Of a stretch of DNA of 64,000 nucleotides, positions 8,178-16,757 are shown piece after piece. A program made the translations under genes and the position numbers. The DNA is taken from the NCBI RefSeq assembly GCF_013618865.1, contig NZ_JABSOE010000020.1, positions 1 through 64,000 on the forward strand. The letters are read 5' to 3'. How positions within the stretch are numbered: position 1 is the first letter of the stretch; every line of letters begins with the position of its first letter. Source of the DNA: Phocaeicola faecicola. GTDB taxonomy: Bacteria > Bacteroidota > Bacteroidia > Bacteroidales > Bacteroidaceae. The notes below the pieces were generated by a model, which was given only the letters and a program-made list of their open reading frames with translations, searched no databases and was not told the origin of the DNA.

Positions 8178-8273
8178 GGGTAAGCTTACCATATCGCGCC
8201 GCTACAACCAACTACCTTTGCTGCGATCAAGCCCTGGAGGATTCGAAGGGAGCTGGCCGTATGGGACTTACCC
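8178..8273 (-). ncRNA. ffs: Signal recognition particle RNA (small bacterial type)
   Basis: The transcript ends pair perfectly (GGGTAAG with CTTACCC) and the next segment also pairs (CCATA/TATGG), giving a long hairpin of about 96 nt. Near the tip lies CCAGGGCTTGATCGCAGCAAAGGTAG, written here as two parts: CCAGGGCTTGATC and GCAGCAAAGGTAG. This matches the layout of SRP helix 8 (CCAGG...GGAA...AGCA), the Ffh-binding site, but with UUGA replacing the usual GGAA loop. It would bind Ffh for co-translational membrane targeting. The assignment rests on structure and motif; a covariance search (RF00169) would settle it. Confidence 0.7.
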
Positions 8274-8327
8274 GTATTTCAAAACTCGCTTGCGATATCA
8301 TCTTGCGATGTTTCTCGTTTGCGGGTG

Positions 8328-8358
8328 CAAAGGTAGGTATTTTTTCTGAACCTGCAAT
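8328..8358 (-). promoter_or_regulatory. Promoter of the SRP RNA/tRNA unit
   Basis: On the minus strand ATTG (8358-8355), a 19-bp spacer and TACCTTTG (8335-8328) give a near-consensus promoter. It implies a leader of roughly 45-50 nt before the predicted SRP RNA 5' end. Confidence 0.6.
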
Positions 8359-8440
8359 ACCTGAAGCAAAAAAAATGCAGAAAAAATATCAAAAACACGT
8401 TTTTTTAGGTTTTTATACCCTCGCATAAATACAAAAACCG

Positions 8441-8448
8441 TATTTTTG
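8441..8448 (+). promoter_or_regulatory. -7 element of the DUF4199/glycosyltransferase operon
   Basis: TATTTTTG matches TAnnTTTG and lies 32 bp before the ATG at 8481. A -33 TTTG is not evident. Confidence 0.5.
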
Positions 8449-8480
8449 CACATTCATAGGATATAATATATTAAAGAAAA

Positions 8481-9014
8481 ATGACGACAGAAAGACCTAT
8501 CACCCTTCAGGAGCACGCAATGCGGTTCGGAACCCTCATGGGATTGTTCTGGATTATCAAATTCATCCTTTTCCCGCTCGGATTCAAAATCCCTTTGCTG
8601 CAGCTGCTGTTCATCCTGCTCACGCTGTTCGTGCCTGTGCTCGGATACATCTATGCCCGTAAGTTCAGAAACGAGTGCTGCCAGGGAAGCCTCTCTTTTT
8701 TCCGGGCCTTCGCCTTTACATTTTTCATGTATATGTTTGCCTCTATCCTTACAGCTGCCGTACATTATATATATTTCCGCTTCATCGACAACGGATTTAT
8801 CTTTGAAAGCTACCGCACCCAACTGGAAACGCTGCAGTCGGCCGCACAAGGGGAATTGTCGGCCACCGTCGACCAGTTCATGAAGGCCTTCGAAACGATT
8901 GCCTCACTGACTCCGCTGCAACTCACCCTGCAACTTGTATCTCAAAATATATTTTACGGAACGCTGCTGGCCTTGCCTACAGCCCTCATAGTCATGAAAC
9001 AAAAAAAATACTAA
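8481..9014 (+). CDS. DUF4199 domain-containing membrane protein
   Basis: This 177-residue protein has about four hydrophobic helices (near residues 12-32, 35-55, 70-95 and 145-168). The segment between the third and fourth helices is polar and amphipathic. This layout matches DUF4199, a Bacteroidetes family of unknown function. It lies five bases upstream of a family-2 glycosyltransferase, an arrangement I recall from other Bacteroides. The two probably act together at the inner membrane, though no mechanism is known. Confidence 0.8.
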   Translation: MTTERPITLQEHAMRFGTLMGLFWIIKFILFPLGFKIPLLQLLFILLTLFVPVLGYIYARKFRNECCQGSLSFFRAFAFTFFMYMFASILTAAVHYIYFRFIDNGFIFESYRTQLETLQSAAQGELSATVDQFMKAFETIASLTPLQLTLQLVSQNIFYGTLLALPTALIVMKQKKY

Positions 9015-9019
9015 CGCAC

Positions 9020-9970
9020 ATGGATATATCTGTTATCGTTCCTTTATACAATGAAGAGGAATCTCTTCCGGAACTGCATGCTTGGATCAAACGTGTAATG
9101 GACGCACACCGGTTCAGTTACGAAATCATCTTTGTCAACGACGGAAGTACCGACGGGTCATGGAAAGTCATCGAAGCGCTGCGCCAGCAGCACGAAGAGG
9201 TGAAAGGTATCAAGTTCCGCCGTAACTACGGAAAGTCGCCGGCCCTTTACTGCGGATTCGAAAGAGCCGAGGGAGATGTGGTCATCACCATGGATGCCGA
9301 CCTGCAGGACAGCCCGGACGAAATCCCGGAACTCTACCGGATGATTACCGAAGACGGATATGACCTGGTATCGGGATGGAAGCAGAAACGGTATGACCCG
9401 CTGTCGAAGACCATTCCTACCAAACTGTTCAATGCGACGGCACGGGCCGTTTCGGGCATTCACAACCTGCACGATTTCAACTGCGGACTGAAGGCTTACC
9501 GCAAGGAAGTGATCAAGAACATTGAGGTATACGGCGAAATGCACCGCTACATTCCTTATCTGGCCAAGAATGCCGGTTTCTCTAAAATCGGCGAGAAGGT
9601 GGTACATCACCAGGCACGCAAATACGGTACGACCAAATTCGGCCTGAACCGCTTTGTAAACGGTTACCTGGACCTGCTCACCCTCTGGTTCCTTTCGAAG
9701 TTCGGAGTGAAACCGATGCACATCTTCGGCTTCCTCGGTTCACTGATGTTCATCCTGGGATTCATCTCGGCAGCCGTCATCGGAGCCAACAAGCTGTACG
9801 ACCTCTATGTGGGCAATCCGTACCGTCTGGTTACCGAAAGTCCTTATTTCTACCTGGCGCTGACCACCATGATGATCGGAACCCAACTGTTCCTGGCCGG
9901 CTTTATCGGCGAACTGATTGTGCGGAACGCTCCTGAACGCAACAAATACCAAATTGAAAAAGAACTGTAA
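9020..9970 (+). CDS. Family 2 glycosyltransferase, DPM1/GtrB-like, membrane-anchored
   Basis: This 316-residue GT-A enzyme begins DISVIVPLYNEEESLPEL, has FVNDGSTDGS for nucleotide-sugar binding and MDADLQD as the metal-binding DxD region, followed by DFNCGLKAYRKEV. Two hydrophobic helices at the C terminus (about 236-258 and 275-300) anchor it in the inner membrane. Relatives transfer a sugar from an NDP-sugar to a polyprenyl phosphate carrier. The actual sugar and acceptor cannot be read from sequence. It is co-transcribed with the DUF4199 gene and followed four bases later by the DUF6452 lipoprotein. Confidence 0.92.
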   Translation: MDISVIVPLYNEEESLPELHAWIKRVMDAHRFSYEIIFVNDGSTDGSWKVIEALRQQHEEVKGIKFRRNYGKSPALYCGFERAEGDVVITMDADLQDSPDEIPELYRMITEDGYDLVSGWKQKRYDPLSKTIPTKLFNATARAVSGIHNLHDFNCGLKAYRKEVIKNIEVYGEMHRYIPYLAKNAGFSKIGEKVVHHQARKYGTTKFGLNRFVNGYLDLLTLWFLSKFGVKPMHIFGFLGSLMFILGFISAAVIGANKLYDLYVGNPYRLVTESPYFYLALTTMMIGTQLFLAGFIGELIVRNAPERNKYQIEKEL

Positions 9971-9974
9971 GACC

Positions 9975-10544
9975 ATGAGAAAACTTCCTGTCATACTGGG
10001 CCTGGCCTTGCTGTTGGGAATCCTGCTCTTCCCCGCCTGCGAGGTGGAGAACTGTCCTCCCAACACCATCTCATATGCCCATTTCACCCTGGTTGACCAG
10101 ATGGGCAAGCAATTCAACTCTTCCGATACGATTACCGTAATCGGAGAAACCGTTGCCGACGTAACCGTATATGATACCCTCCCCGACGGAAGTCTCAAGC
10201 CGAGGGTGGTATACGACTCGCTGATTTCAGAAATTCTCATCAACAAGGAAGCGGGGGCAAGCAGTTTCAAAGTGCCGCTGAGCTATAACGACCAGACACG
10301 CTTTATCTTCTCATACCGGAGCCTGGAGCGGAAGTTTGCCGGAACGGATACCGTCACGGTGCATCACCGGAATACGCCGTATTTCACCAACCTGGACTGC
10401 GGATCCATGATGTTTTATGAGATTACCGAAGTCAAGGCAACTCACCACCGGATGGACTCTTTACTAATTACCAACCCAAGCATAGACAATTATGAGAAAG
10501 AGAATTTCAAGATATATTTCACTGTTGCTGCTACCGGTATGTAG
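9975..10544 (+). CDS. DUF6452-type lipoprotein
   Basis: This 189-residue protein has a lipoprotein signal peptide: MRKLPVILG, a hydrophobic core and FPAC with the lipidated Cys at residue 22. The mature part is beta-rich with no catalytic motif visible, consistent with the DUF6452 family. The start at 9975 is chosen because the signal peptide begins there; an upstream Met at 9918 lies inside the glycosyltransferase gene. Its last 53 bases overlap the start of the next gene, a beta-barrel-like DUF6048 protein, in another frame. This suggests translational coupling and a joint envelope role. Confidence 0.75.
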   Translation: MRKLPVILGLALLLGILLFPACEVENCPPNTISYAHFTLVDQMGKQFNSSDTITVIGETVADVTVYDTLPDGSLKPRVVYDSLISEILINKEAGASSFKVPLSYNDQTRFIFSYRSLERKFAGTDTVTVHHRNTPYFTNLDCGSMMFYEITEVKATHHRMDSLLITNPSIDNYEKENFKIYFTVAATGM

Positions 10545-11205
10545 TCTGCTGATGCTGCCGCAGACGGCACAGGCGCAGAAGAAGGACAAGGAAACGCTGA
10601 AGGCGGAGTACAAGGCTTCTCCGCTTTATCAGGGTACGGCCGTAGGAGTGGAAATCGCAGGAGCGGGCAACTACCTGCTGGGAAGCGATGTCTTCAGCAC
10701 TGAGGTGCAGATTCAGAGCAACCTGAAAAACCGGTTTCTGCCTACCCTCGAAATCGGTTACGGAAAGACCGATGCCACCAACGAGAGCAACTACTTTCAC
10801 TATAAGACACAGGCTCCTTATTTCCGTATCGGTATGGATTACAATGTATTCTACCTTAAGCCTTACCTGCCGGGATATCTGTATGTGGGACTCCGCTACG
10901 GTATGAGCAACTTCAGTTACGAGGTGAGCGGTCCCGACATGAAGGACCCGAACTACGGGGGACACGTATCGGTACCTTTCGGAGACATCAGCGAGACCAG
11001 TTCCGCACACTGGCTGGAAGCCGTAGTAGGCATCAAGGTCAGAATCTACAAGCGGTTCCACATGGGCTGGGCCGTACGCTACAAGATGCGCATGAGTGCC
11101 ACTGCCCACGAGAATTCCACGCCGTGGTACATTCCGGGATTCGGAGAAAATGCCGGAAGCAGTTTCAACCTGACTTATAACTTAATTTACAACTTACCTT
11201 TTTAA
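10492..11205 (+). CDS. DUF6048 family outer-membrane beta-barrel-like protein
   Basis: This 237-residue protein has an N-terminal signal peptide ending in AQTAQAQKK-like sequence (cleavage near QAQ, residues 27-29). The rest is alternating aromatic and polar residues typical of a small beta-barrel, for example LYVGLRYGMSNFSYEV and FHMGWAVRYKMRM, and it ends in a terminal Phe. It matches my recollection of DUF6048, which neighbours DUF6452 proteins in Bacteroides. It probably sits in the outer membrane, with the DUF6452 lipoprotein as its partner. Function is unknown. MntP follows six bases later. Confidence 0.72.
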   Translation: MRKRISRYISLLLLPVCSLLMLPQTAQAQKKDKETLKAEYKASPLYQGTAVGVEIAGAGNYLLGSDVFSTEVQIQSNLKNRFLPTLEIGYGKTDATNESNYFHYKTQAPYFRIGMDYNVFYLKPYLPGYLYVGLRYGMSNFSYEVSGPDMKDPNYGGHVSVPFGDISETSSAHWLEAVVGIKVRIYKRFHMGWAVRYKMRMSATAHENSTPWYIPGFGENAGSSFNLTYNLIYNLPF

Positions 11206-11211
11206 GGACAT

Positions 11212-11781
11212 ATGACGACACTTGAAATATGGTTGCTGGCGGTCAGTCTGGCAATAGACTGTTTTACGGTTTCGGTAACCAGCGGAATCATCCTGAAAAA
11301 AATCAGATGGAAGGATTTCCTCCTCATGGGATTTTTATTCGGGGCTTTTCAGGCACTGATGCCATTGCTGGGATGGTACGGAGCCAGTACATTCAACCAG
11401 CTGATAGAGGATTACGATCACTGGATTGCCTTCGGGCTGCTCACCATCCTGGGCATACGCATGATACGCGAACAGTTTTCCGACGAAGAGCAGGCCAGTT
11501 TCGACCCTACCTCCCTCAAGGTACTGCTTACCCTGGCCGTAGCGACGAGCATCGATGCCATGGCAGTAGGAATTTCGTTTGCCTTTACCGGCTTCCATCA
11601 GGTGGCCCAACTGGGATATCCGCTGCTCATCATCAGCTTCGTATCCTTCGTACTCTCCCTGACGGGCAGTCTGATCGGAGTCTTCTTCGGCAAGCAGTTC
11701 CACCTGAAGGTTTCCCTCTTCGGAGGTGTCGTCCTGATAGGCATCGGCATCAAGATTCTATGGGAACATATCCTTGCCTGA
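11212..11781 (+). CDS. mntP: Manganese efflux pump MntP
   Basis: This 189-residue inner-membrane protein has six predicted helices in two repeats, as in MntP/YebN. Conserved acidic residues sit in the membrane in LAIDCFTVSVTSG and ATSIDAMAVGISFAF, and the second transmembrane repeat has GFLFGAFQALMPLLGW. MntP exports Mn2+ to protect against manganese excess. In many bacteria expression is controlled by a Mn riboswitch; I see no such structure in the six-base gap upstream, so regulation would come from the upstream operon. Confidence 0.93.
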   Translation: MTTLEIWLLAVSLAIDCFTVSVTSGIILKKIRWKDFLLMGFLFGAFQALMPLLGWYGASTFNQLIEDYDHWIAFGLLTILGIRMIREQFSDEEQASFDPTSLKVLLTLAVATSIDAMAVGISFAFTGFHQVAQLGYPLLIISFVSFVLSLTGSLIGVFFGKQFHLKVSLFGGVVLIGIGIKILWEHILA

Positions 11782-11831
11782 TTACAGAGAATCATACAGT
11801 ATCATCTATAACAGATTAACTCATACAGCTT

Positions 11832-12842
11832 ATGACACGCAACAAGATCCGGTGGCAGTTGCCATTCCTTGTCTTACTCATTGTAGGAACCGTCCTGATA
11901 TTAAGAAAACAGGCTCCATTCCAGACCGACCAGGGGCTGGTATTCGGTACCATGTACAAAATCACTTACCAGTCTGACGAAAACCTGAAAAACGAAATCG
12001 AAGCCGAACTGGAAAAAGTCAACCAGTCGCTTTCTCCTTTCAGCAAGGAGTCGGTCATCACACATATCAACCAGAATACCGACCTCACGGCCGACAGTCT
12101 GTTTACGTATGTATTCCAGCTGGCCAAGCAGATTTCGGAGGAGACGCATGGAGCCTTCGACATTACGGTAGCTCCGCTGGTGAATGCCTGGGGCTTCGGG
12201 TTCAAGAATGCCACCCAGATTGACTCCCTGACCATCGACAGCATCCGGCAGTTTGTGGGCATCGACAAGGTCCGGATGGAAAACGGCAAGGTCATCAAAG
12301 ACGACCCGCGGCTGATGCTCGACTGCAGTGCCATTGCCAAAGGCTTCGGAGTAGACTGTGTGGCCCGTCTCTTCGACCGCAAGGGTATCAAGAACTACAT
12401 GATTGATATCGGCGGAGAACTGGTCATGAAGGGAGAGAACGCGCAGATGAACACCTGGCGCATCGGTATCAACAAGCCGATAGACGATTCGCTGGCTGTC
12501 AACCAGGAGCTGCAGACCATTCTGGAAATCAGCAATGCCGGAATGGCAACTTCGGGCAATTACCGGAATTTCTACTATAAGGACGGCAAGAAGTACGCAC
12601 ATACTATCGACCCGCGTACCGGCTATCCCGTACAGCACAACATTCTTTCGTCGACCGTCGTTGCCAAGGACTGTGCCACTGCCGATGCCTATGCCACTTC
12701 GTTCATGGTGCTGGGACTGGATTCGGCCAAAGCGGTCTGCAATGCCCACCCGGAACTGGATGCTTATTTCATCTACAGCAAGGACAACGGGGAGACCGGG
12801 GTATACTTCACCGAAGGCATGAAAAAATACTTAAAATACTAA
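11832..12842 (+). CDS. apbE: FAD:protein FMN transferase (ApbE)
   Basis: This 336-residue exported enzyme covalently attaches FMN to threonine of membrane redox proteins such as Nqr and Rnf subunits. It has an N-terminal membrane anchor (about residues 9-25), followed by FGTMYKITY. The family's core motifs are present: LMLDCSAIAKGFGVD, IDIGGELVMKG and YAHTIDPRTGYPV. Asp and Thr residues in the C-terminal CATADAYATSFMVLG bind Mg2+ and FAD. The target proteins are not in this window. It is 50 bp from mntP and 14 bp from the OPT transporter, probably in one operon. Confidence 0.95.
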   Translation: MTRNKIRWQLPFLVLLIVGTVLILRKQAPFQTDQGLVFGTMYKITYQSDENLKNEIEAELEKVNQSLSPFSKESVITHINQNTDLTADSLFTYVFQLAKQISEETHGAFDITVAPLVNAWGFGFKNATQIDSLTIDSIRQFVGIDKVRMENGKVIKDDPRLMLDCSAIAKGFGVDCVARLFDRKGIKNYMIDIGGELVMKGENAQMNTWRIGINKPIDDSLAVNQELQTILEISNAGMATSGNYRNFYYKDGKKYAHTIDPRTGYPVQHNILSSTVVAKDCATADAYATSFMVLGLDSAKAVCNAHPELDAYFIYSKDNGETGVYFTEGMKKYLKY

Positions 12843-12856
12843 ATACCTAAGAAAAC

Positions 12857-14848
12857 ATGAAAGCAGAAAATGAAAAACCAAGCGGACTGCCTGAAAATGC
12901 GTTCCGTCCGCTGAAACCGGGGGAGAAATACCAGCCCCTCATGTCGCCCGACAAACAATATCCGGAAGTCAACCTCTGGTCGGTACTCTGGGGTATCGCC
13001 ATGGCAGTGCTTTTCTCTGCCGCTTCGGCCTATCTGGGGCTGAAGGTGGGACAGGTTTTTGAGGCGGCCATTCCCATTGCCATCATTGCCGTAGGCGTAT
13101 CGAGCGCAGCCAAGCGCAAGAATGCCCTGGGCGAAAACGTCATCATACAGTCTATCGGTGCCTGCTCGGGAGTCATCGTGGCAGGAGCCATCTTTACCCT
13201 TCCTGCCCTGTACATCCTGCAGAGCAAATACCCGGAAATGACTGTCGACTTCTTCCAGATGTTCATCAGTTCGCTGCTGGGAGGTGTACTGGGTATTCTG
13301 TTCCTGATTCCTTTCCGCAAATACTTTGTCAGCGAGAAGCACGGTGAATATCCGTTCCCGGAAGCCACTGCCAGTACACAGGTGCTGATTTCCGGCGAAA
13401 AGGGCGGAAGTCAGGCAAAACCGCTGCTGATGGCGGGCCTCATCGGCGGTCTCTATGATTTCATCGTAGCGACATTCGGCTGGTGGAACGAGAACTTCAC
13501 CACCCGGGTATGCGGCTGGGGAGAGATGCTGGCCGAGAAAGCCAAGCTGGTACTGAAAATCAACACCGGTGCTGCGGTACTGGGTCTGGGATACATCGTA
13601 GGACTGAAGTATGCGGCCATTATCTGTGCCGGCTCACTGGCAGTATGGCTGATCATCGTACCGGGTATCTCACTGATCTGGGGAGACCAGGTACTGAATG
13701 CCTGGAATCCGGCCATCACGGAAGCGGTCAGCACCATGTCGCCCGAAAGAATTTTCTCTGAATATGCCAAGAGCATCGGTATCGGCGGTATTGCCATGGC
13801 CGGTATCATCGGTATCGTACGTTCGTGGAGCATCATCAAGAGTGCGGTAGGACTGGCTGCCAAGGAAATGGGCGGCAAGAAGGAAGAGGCCAATGTCATC
13901 CGCACCCAGAAAGACCTTTCCATGAAGATCATTGCCATCGGCTCACTGGTTACTTTGGTGCTGATTGCGCTGTTCTTCTATTTTGATGTCATGCAGGGTA
14001 ACCTGCTTCATACTGCCGTAGCCATCATCCTGGTGGCAGGCATTTCGTTCCTGTTTACTACGGTAGCTGCCAATGCCATCGCCATCGTAGGTACCAACCC
14101 GGTATCGGGTATGACCCTGATGACCCTGATTCTGGCATCGGTAGTCATGGTAGCCGTAGGTCTGAAAGGAGCTACGGGAATGGTAGCCTCACTCGTCATG
14201 GGAGGCGTGGTTTGTACGGCACTGTCCATGGCAGGCGGTTTCATTACCGACCTTAAAATCGGCTACTGGCTGGGTAGTACGCCGGCCAAGCAGCAGACCT
14301 GGAAATTCCTCGGTACGTTGGTTTCGGCCGCTACGGTGGGTGGTGTCATCATGATCCTGAACAAGACTTACGGTTTCGCATCGGGCGCACTGGCTGCTCC
14401 TCAGGCCAATGCCATGGCAGCGGTCATCGACCCGCTGATGAACGGTGTGGCAGCTCCCTGGCTGTTGTACGGAATCGGTGCGGTACTGGCGCTTGTGCTG
14501 ACTTACTTCAAAGTTCCGGCACTGGCATTTGCACTGGGTATGTTCATTCCGCTGGAACTGAACCTGCCGCTGGTAGTGGGCGGTGCCATCAACTGGTATG
14601 TCACTACCCGCAGCAAGGACGAGGCTGTCAATGCTGCCCGCGGTGAAAAGGGAACCCTGCTTGCATCCGGTTTCATTGCCGGAGGAGCCTTAATGGGTGT
14701 CATCAGTGCGGCCATGCGTTTTGGCGGTGTCAACCTGCTCCACGAAGAGTGGCTGGCTAATCCGCTGAGTGAAGTGGCAGCTCTTGTGGCCTATGCCCTG
14801 CTGATTATCTACCTGGTGAAGGCAAGTATGAACGTATCGAAGAAATAA
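12857..14848 (+). CDS. OPT family oligopeptide transporter
   Basis: This 663-residue inner-membrane protein has roughly 15-16 hydrophobic helices. The N-terminal VLFSAASAYLGLKVGQVFEA, the GGVLGILFLIPFRKYFV loop and EYPFPEATASTQVLISGE are characteristic of bacterial OPT proteins. OPT members import oligopeptides or metal-chelate complexes by proton coupling; the bacterial branch is poorly characterised. There is no signal peptide. The following esterase gene starts 12 bp later, suggesting a shared transcript, although no functional link is obvious. Confidence 0.93.
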   Translation: MKAENEKPSGLPENAFRPLKPGEKYQPLMSPDKQYPEVNLWSVLWGIAMAVLFSAASAYLGLKVGQVFEAAIPIAIIAVGVSSAAKRKNALGENVIIQSIGACSGVIVAGAIFTLPALYILQSKYPEMTVDFFQMFISSLLGGVLGILFLIPFRKYFVSEKHGEYPFPEATASTQVLISGEKGGSQAKPLLMAGLIGGLYDFIVATFGWWNENFTTRVCGWGEMLAEKAKLVLKINTGAAVLGLGYIVGLKYAAIICAGSLAVWLIIVPGISLIWGDQVLNAWNPAITEAVSTMSPERIFSEYAKSIGIGGIAMAGIIGIVRSWSIIKSAVGLAAKEMGGKKEEANVIRTQKDLSMKIIAIGSLVTLVLIALFFYFDVMQGNLLHTAVAIILVAGISFLFTTVAANAIAIVGTNPVSGMTLMTLILASVVMVAVGLKGATGMVASLVMGGVVCTALSMAGGFITDLKIGYWLGSTPAKQQTWKFLGTLVSAATVGGVIMILNKTYGFASGALAAPQANAMAAVIDPLMNGVAAPWLLYGIGAVLALVLTYFKVPALAFALGMFIPLELNLPLVVGGAINWYVTTRSKDEAVNAARGEKGTLLASGFIAGGALMGVISAAMRFGGVNLLHEEWLANPLSEVAALVAYALLIIYLVKASMNVSKK

Positions 14849-14860
14849 TCATAAGCACGC

Positions 14861-15703
14861 ATGAAGTTTCTTTTGTGTATGGGTTTGTTTGTACTGTCGC
14901 AAACGTGGCTGCACGCACAGCAGCCACTGGAACTGAAGCTCTGGCCGGAGGGAATGCCCAATGACAATGGAATGACGTGTCAGGAGGAGAACGGGGTACT
15001 TTATGTAGCCGAACCTACCCTGACCGTTTATCCTGCTACGGAGGGAAACGGAATGGCCATTGTGGCCTGTCCCGGTGGCGGATACGGCAAACTGGCCATG
15101 GACCACGAAGGCAAGGACATGGCTGCCTGGTTCAACAACCAGGGAATTACGTATGCCGTACTGAAATACCGGATGCCCAACGGCCACAAGGAAGTACCGC
15201 TGAGCGATTCCCGTCAGGCAATGCGCATCCTGCGCCACCGTGCCGGAGAGTGGCAGCTGAAACGGATCGGGATCATGGGCTTCTCGGCAGGCGGTCACCT
15301 GGCAAGTACTGTGGCCACGCATTTCGAAGACGAGGAATCGCATCCCGACTTTCAGATACTGTTCTACCCGGTCATCAGCATGGACCCGGAATACACGCAC
15401 CGGGGCACGCACGACAATCTGCTGGGCAAACAGCCTGCCAAGGAAGAGGAAGATGACTTTTCCAACGAACTGCATGTGGACGGCAATACACCCCCGGCCT
15501 TCATCCTGCACAGCAGCGACGACCGTTCTGTACCCGTAGCCCACAGCCTCAATTATTACATGGCTCTGCTCAGGCACCAGGTTCCGGCTACCCTGCACAT
15601 CTACCCCATCGGCGGGCACGGATGGGGCTACCGGGATTCGTTCACTTACAAAAGAGAATGGACGGGCGAACTGGAAAAATGGCTCAGAGAAATCAATAAA
15701 TAA
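14861..15703 (+). CDS. Exported alpha/beta hydrolase (esterase, BD-FAE/acetyl-xylan esterase-like)
   Basis: This 280-residue protein has a signal peptide ending LHAQQ. The serine-hydrolase nucleophile sits in GFSAGG (Ser near residue 144), the acid in HSSDDRSVP and the His in IGGHGWG near the C terminus. An oxyanion-type CPGGGYGKLA loop precedes them. Relatives remove acetyl or feruloyl groups from plant glycans, but no other glycan genes are adjacent, so the substrate is unknown. It is the last gene of the mntP-apbE-OPT run and precedes the rpsP promoter. Confidence 0.88.
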   Translation: MKFLLCMGLFVLSQTWLHAQQPLELKLWPEGMPNDNGMTCQEENGVLYVAEPTLTVYPATEGNGMAIVACPGGGYGKLAMDHEGKDMAAWFNNQGITYAVLKYRMPNGHKEVPLSDSRQAMRILRHRAGEWQLKRIGIMGFSAGGHLASTVATHFEDEESHPDFQILFYPVISMDPEYTHRGTHDNLLGKQPAKEEEDDFSNELHVDGNTPPAFILHSSDDRSVPVAHSLNYYMALLRHQVPATLHIYPIGGHGWGYRDSFTYKREWTGELEKWLREINK

Positions 15704-15724
15704 CAAAATATAACGACTTAACCT

Positions 15725-15755
15725 TTTGTAAAACAAATAAAAAGTCGTACCTTTG
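15725..15755 (+). promoter_or_regulatory. rpsP promoter
   Basis: TTTG (15725-15728), a 19-bp spacer and TACCTTTG (15748-15755) form a perfect Bacteroidetes consensus promoter. The leader to the ATG at 15819 is about 55-60 nt and contains the small hairpin TGATACGGGATATCA. Confidence 0.85.
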
Positions 15756-15818
15756 CAGCCGCTGATACGGGATATCAGCATAATTCAAATCATTCACATT
15801 TAAATTTAAACGTAAAAA

Positions 15819-16364
15819 ATGGCAACTAAAATCAGATTGCAGAGAAACGGACGCAAGGGTTATGCGTTCTATTCAATTGTTATTGCAGATGCAAGAGCAC
15901 CACGTGATGGTAGATTTACTGAGAAAATTGGTACTTACAACCCTAATACCAATCCTGCCACAGTAGATTTGAATTTTGAACGTGCTTTGCACTGGGTAAT
16001 GTGCGGTGCACAGCCTACAGACACTGTACGCAACATCCTGTCTCGTGAAGGTGTTTACATGAAGAAACACTTGCTGGGCGGTGTAGCTAAAGGTGCATTC
16101 GATGAAGCACAGGCTGAAGCTAAATTCAACGCTTGGAAAGAAAACAAGCAGACTGGCTTGGCTGCATTGAAAGCTAAAGAAGTAGAAGCTAAGAAGGCTG
16201 ACGCTAAAGCACGTCTGGAAGCTGAAAAGAAAGTAAACGAAGAAATCGCTAAGAAAGTAGCTGAAAAGAAGGCTGCTGAAGCTGCTGCAAAAGCAGAGGC
16301 TGAAGCTGCTGCAAACGCAGAAGCTACTGCTGAAGAAGCTACTGAAGCTCCTGCTGAAGCATAA
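15819..16364 (+). CDS. rpsP: 30S ribosomal protein S16
   Basis: Residues 1 to about 85 are canonical S16: [20 protein letters not shown], then [15 protein letters not shown] and [21 protein letters not shown]. The remaining roughly 95 residues form a charged Ala/Lys/Glu-rich tail, likely helical or coiled, which makes the protein about twice the length of E. coli S16. Such tails are usual in Bacteroidetes. The protein stabilises the 5' domain of 16S rRNA in the small subunit. Codon use is biased toward optimal codons such as GCT and AAA, as expected for a highly expressed gene. It has its own promoter and terminator. Confidence 0.98.
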   Translation: MATKIRLQRNGRKGYAFYSIVIADARAPRDGRFTEKIGTYNPNTNPATVDLNFERALHWVMCGAQPTDTVRNILSREGVYMKKHLLGGVAKGAFDEAQAEAKFNAWKENKQTGLAALKAKEVEAKKADAKARLEAEKKVNEEIAKKVAEKKAAEAAAKAEAEAAANAEATAEEATEAPAEA

Positions 16365-16386
16365 TTCTTTACTGAAAAAGCATTGT

Positions 16387-16425
16387 AAAGGCTGTACCGT
16401 ATTCACGGTATGGCCTTTATTTTTG
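16387..16425 (+). terminator. rpsP terminator
   Basis: AAAGGCTGTACCG pairs with CGGTATGGCCTTT with few mismatches and is followed by ATTTTT. It lies 23 bp after the rpsP stop. Confidence 0.85.
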
Positions 16426-16757
16426 CCCTAAAAGGATGATCAGATATAAACTGTATCATCCCACTGAAGAAAAGAATTTCCCTGTATAAAGGAAAGAAAT
16501 CACCTGCAAATGGCAAAGATACTCCCCTATTTGAATTCAATAATCAGCACCGTTGATTTAATAAACCATGCCGCTGATTATTGAATCAACGGTGCTGACT
16601 GTATTTAATAACAAAAAAGGAGTTGCTTTCCATAAAGGAGACACAGATTATCCAACTGCATGTCACAAAGAAAACGTGAGGAAAAGAAAATATGGTCTCA
16701 GCAGCATAATCTCCTAAATTCCTTCCTTTTCCAGGATAGATTATAAAATAATAAATC
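16420..16757. other. Gene-free stretch with nested inverted repeats
   Basis: No supported gene was found between the rpsP terminator and the broken lipoprotein. The stretch holds the nested palindromes at 16536-16598. It marks the left edge of a markedly AT-rich region that runs to about 19140. Confidence 0.6.
16536..16598. repeat. Two overlapping, mutually exclusive inverted repeats
   Basis: TTCAATAATCAGC (16536-16548) pairs with GCTGATTATTGAA (16573-16585). TCAGCACCGTTGATT (16544-16558) pairs with AATCAACGGTGCTGA (16584-16598). The arms overlap, so only one hairpin can form at a time. A related palindrome with the core AATCAGCGCCG occurs at 49301-49341. Confidence 0.75.
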
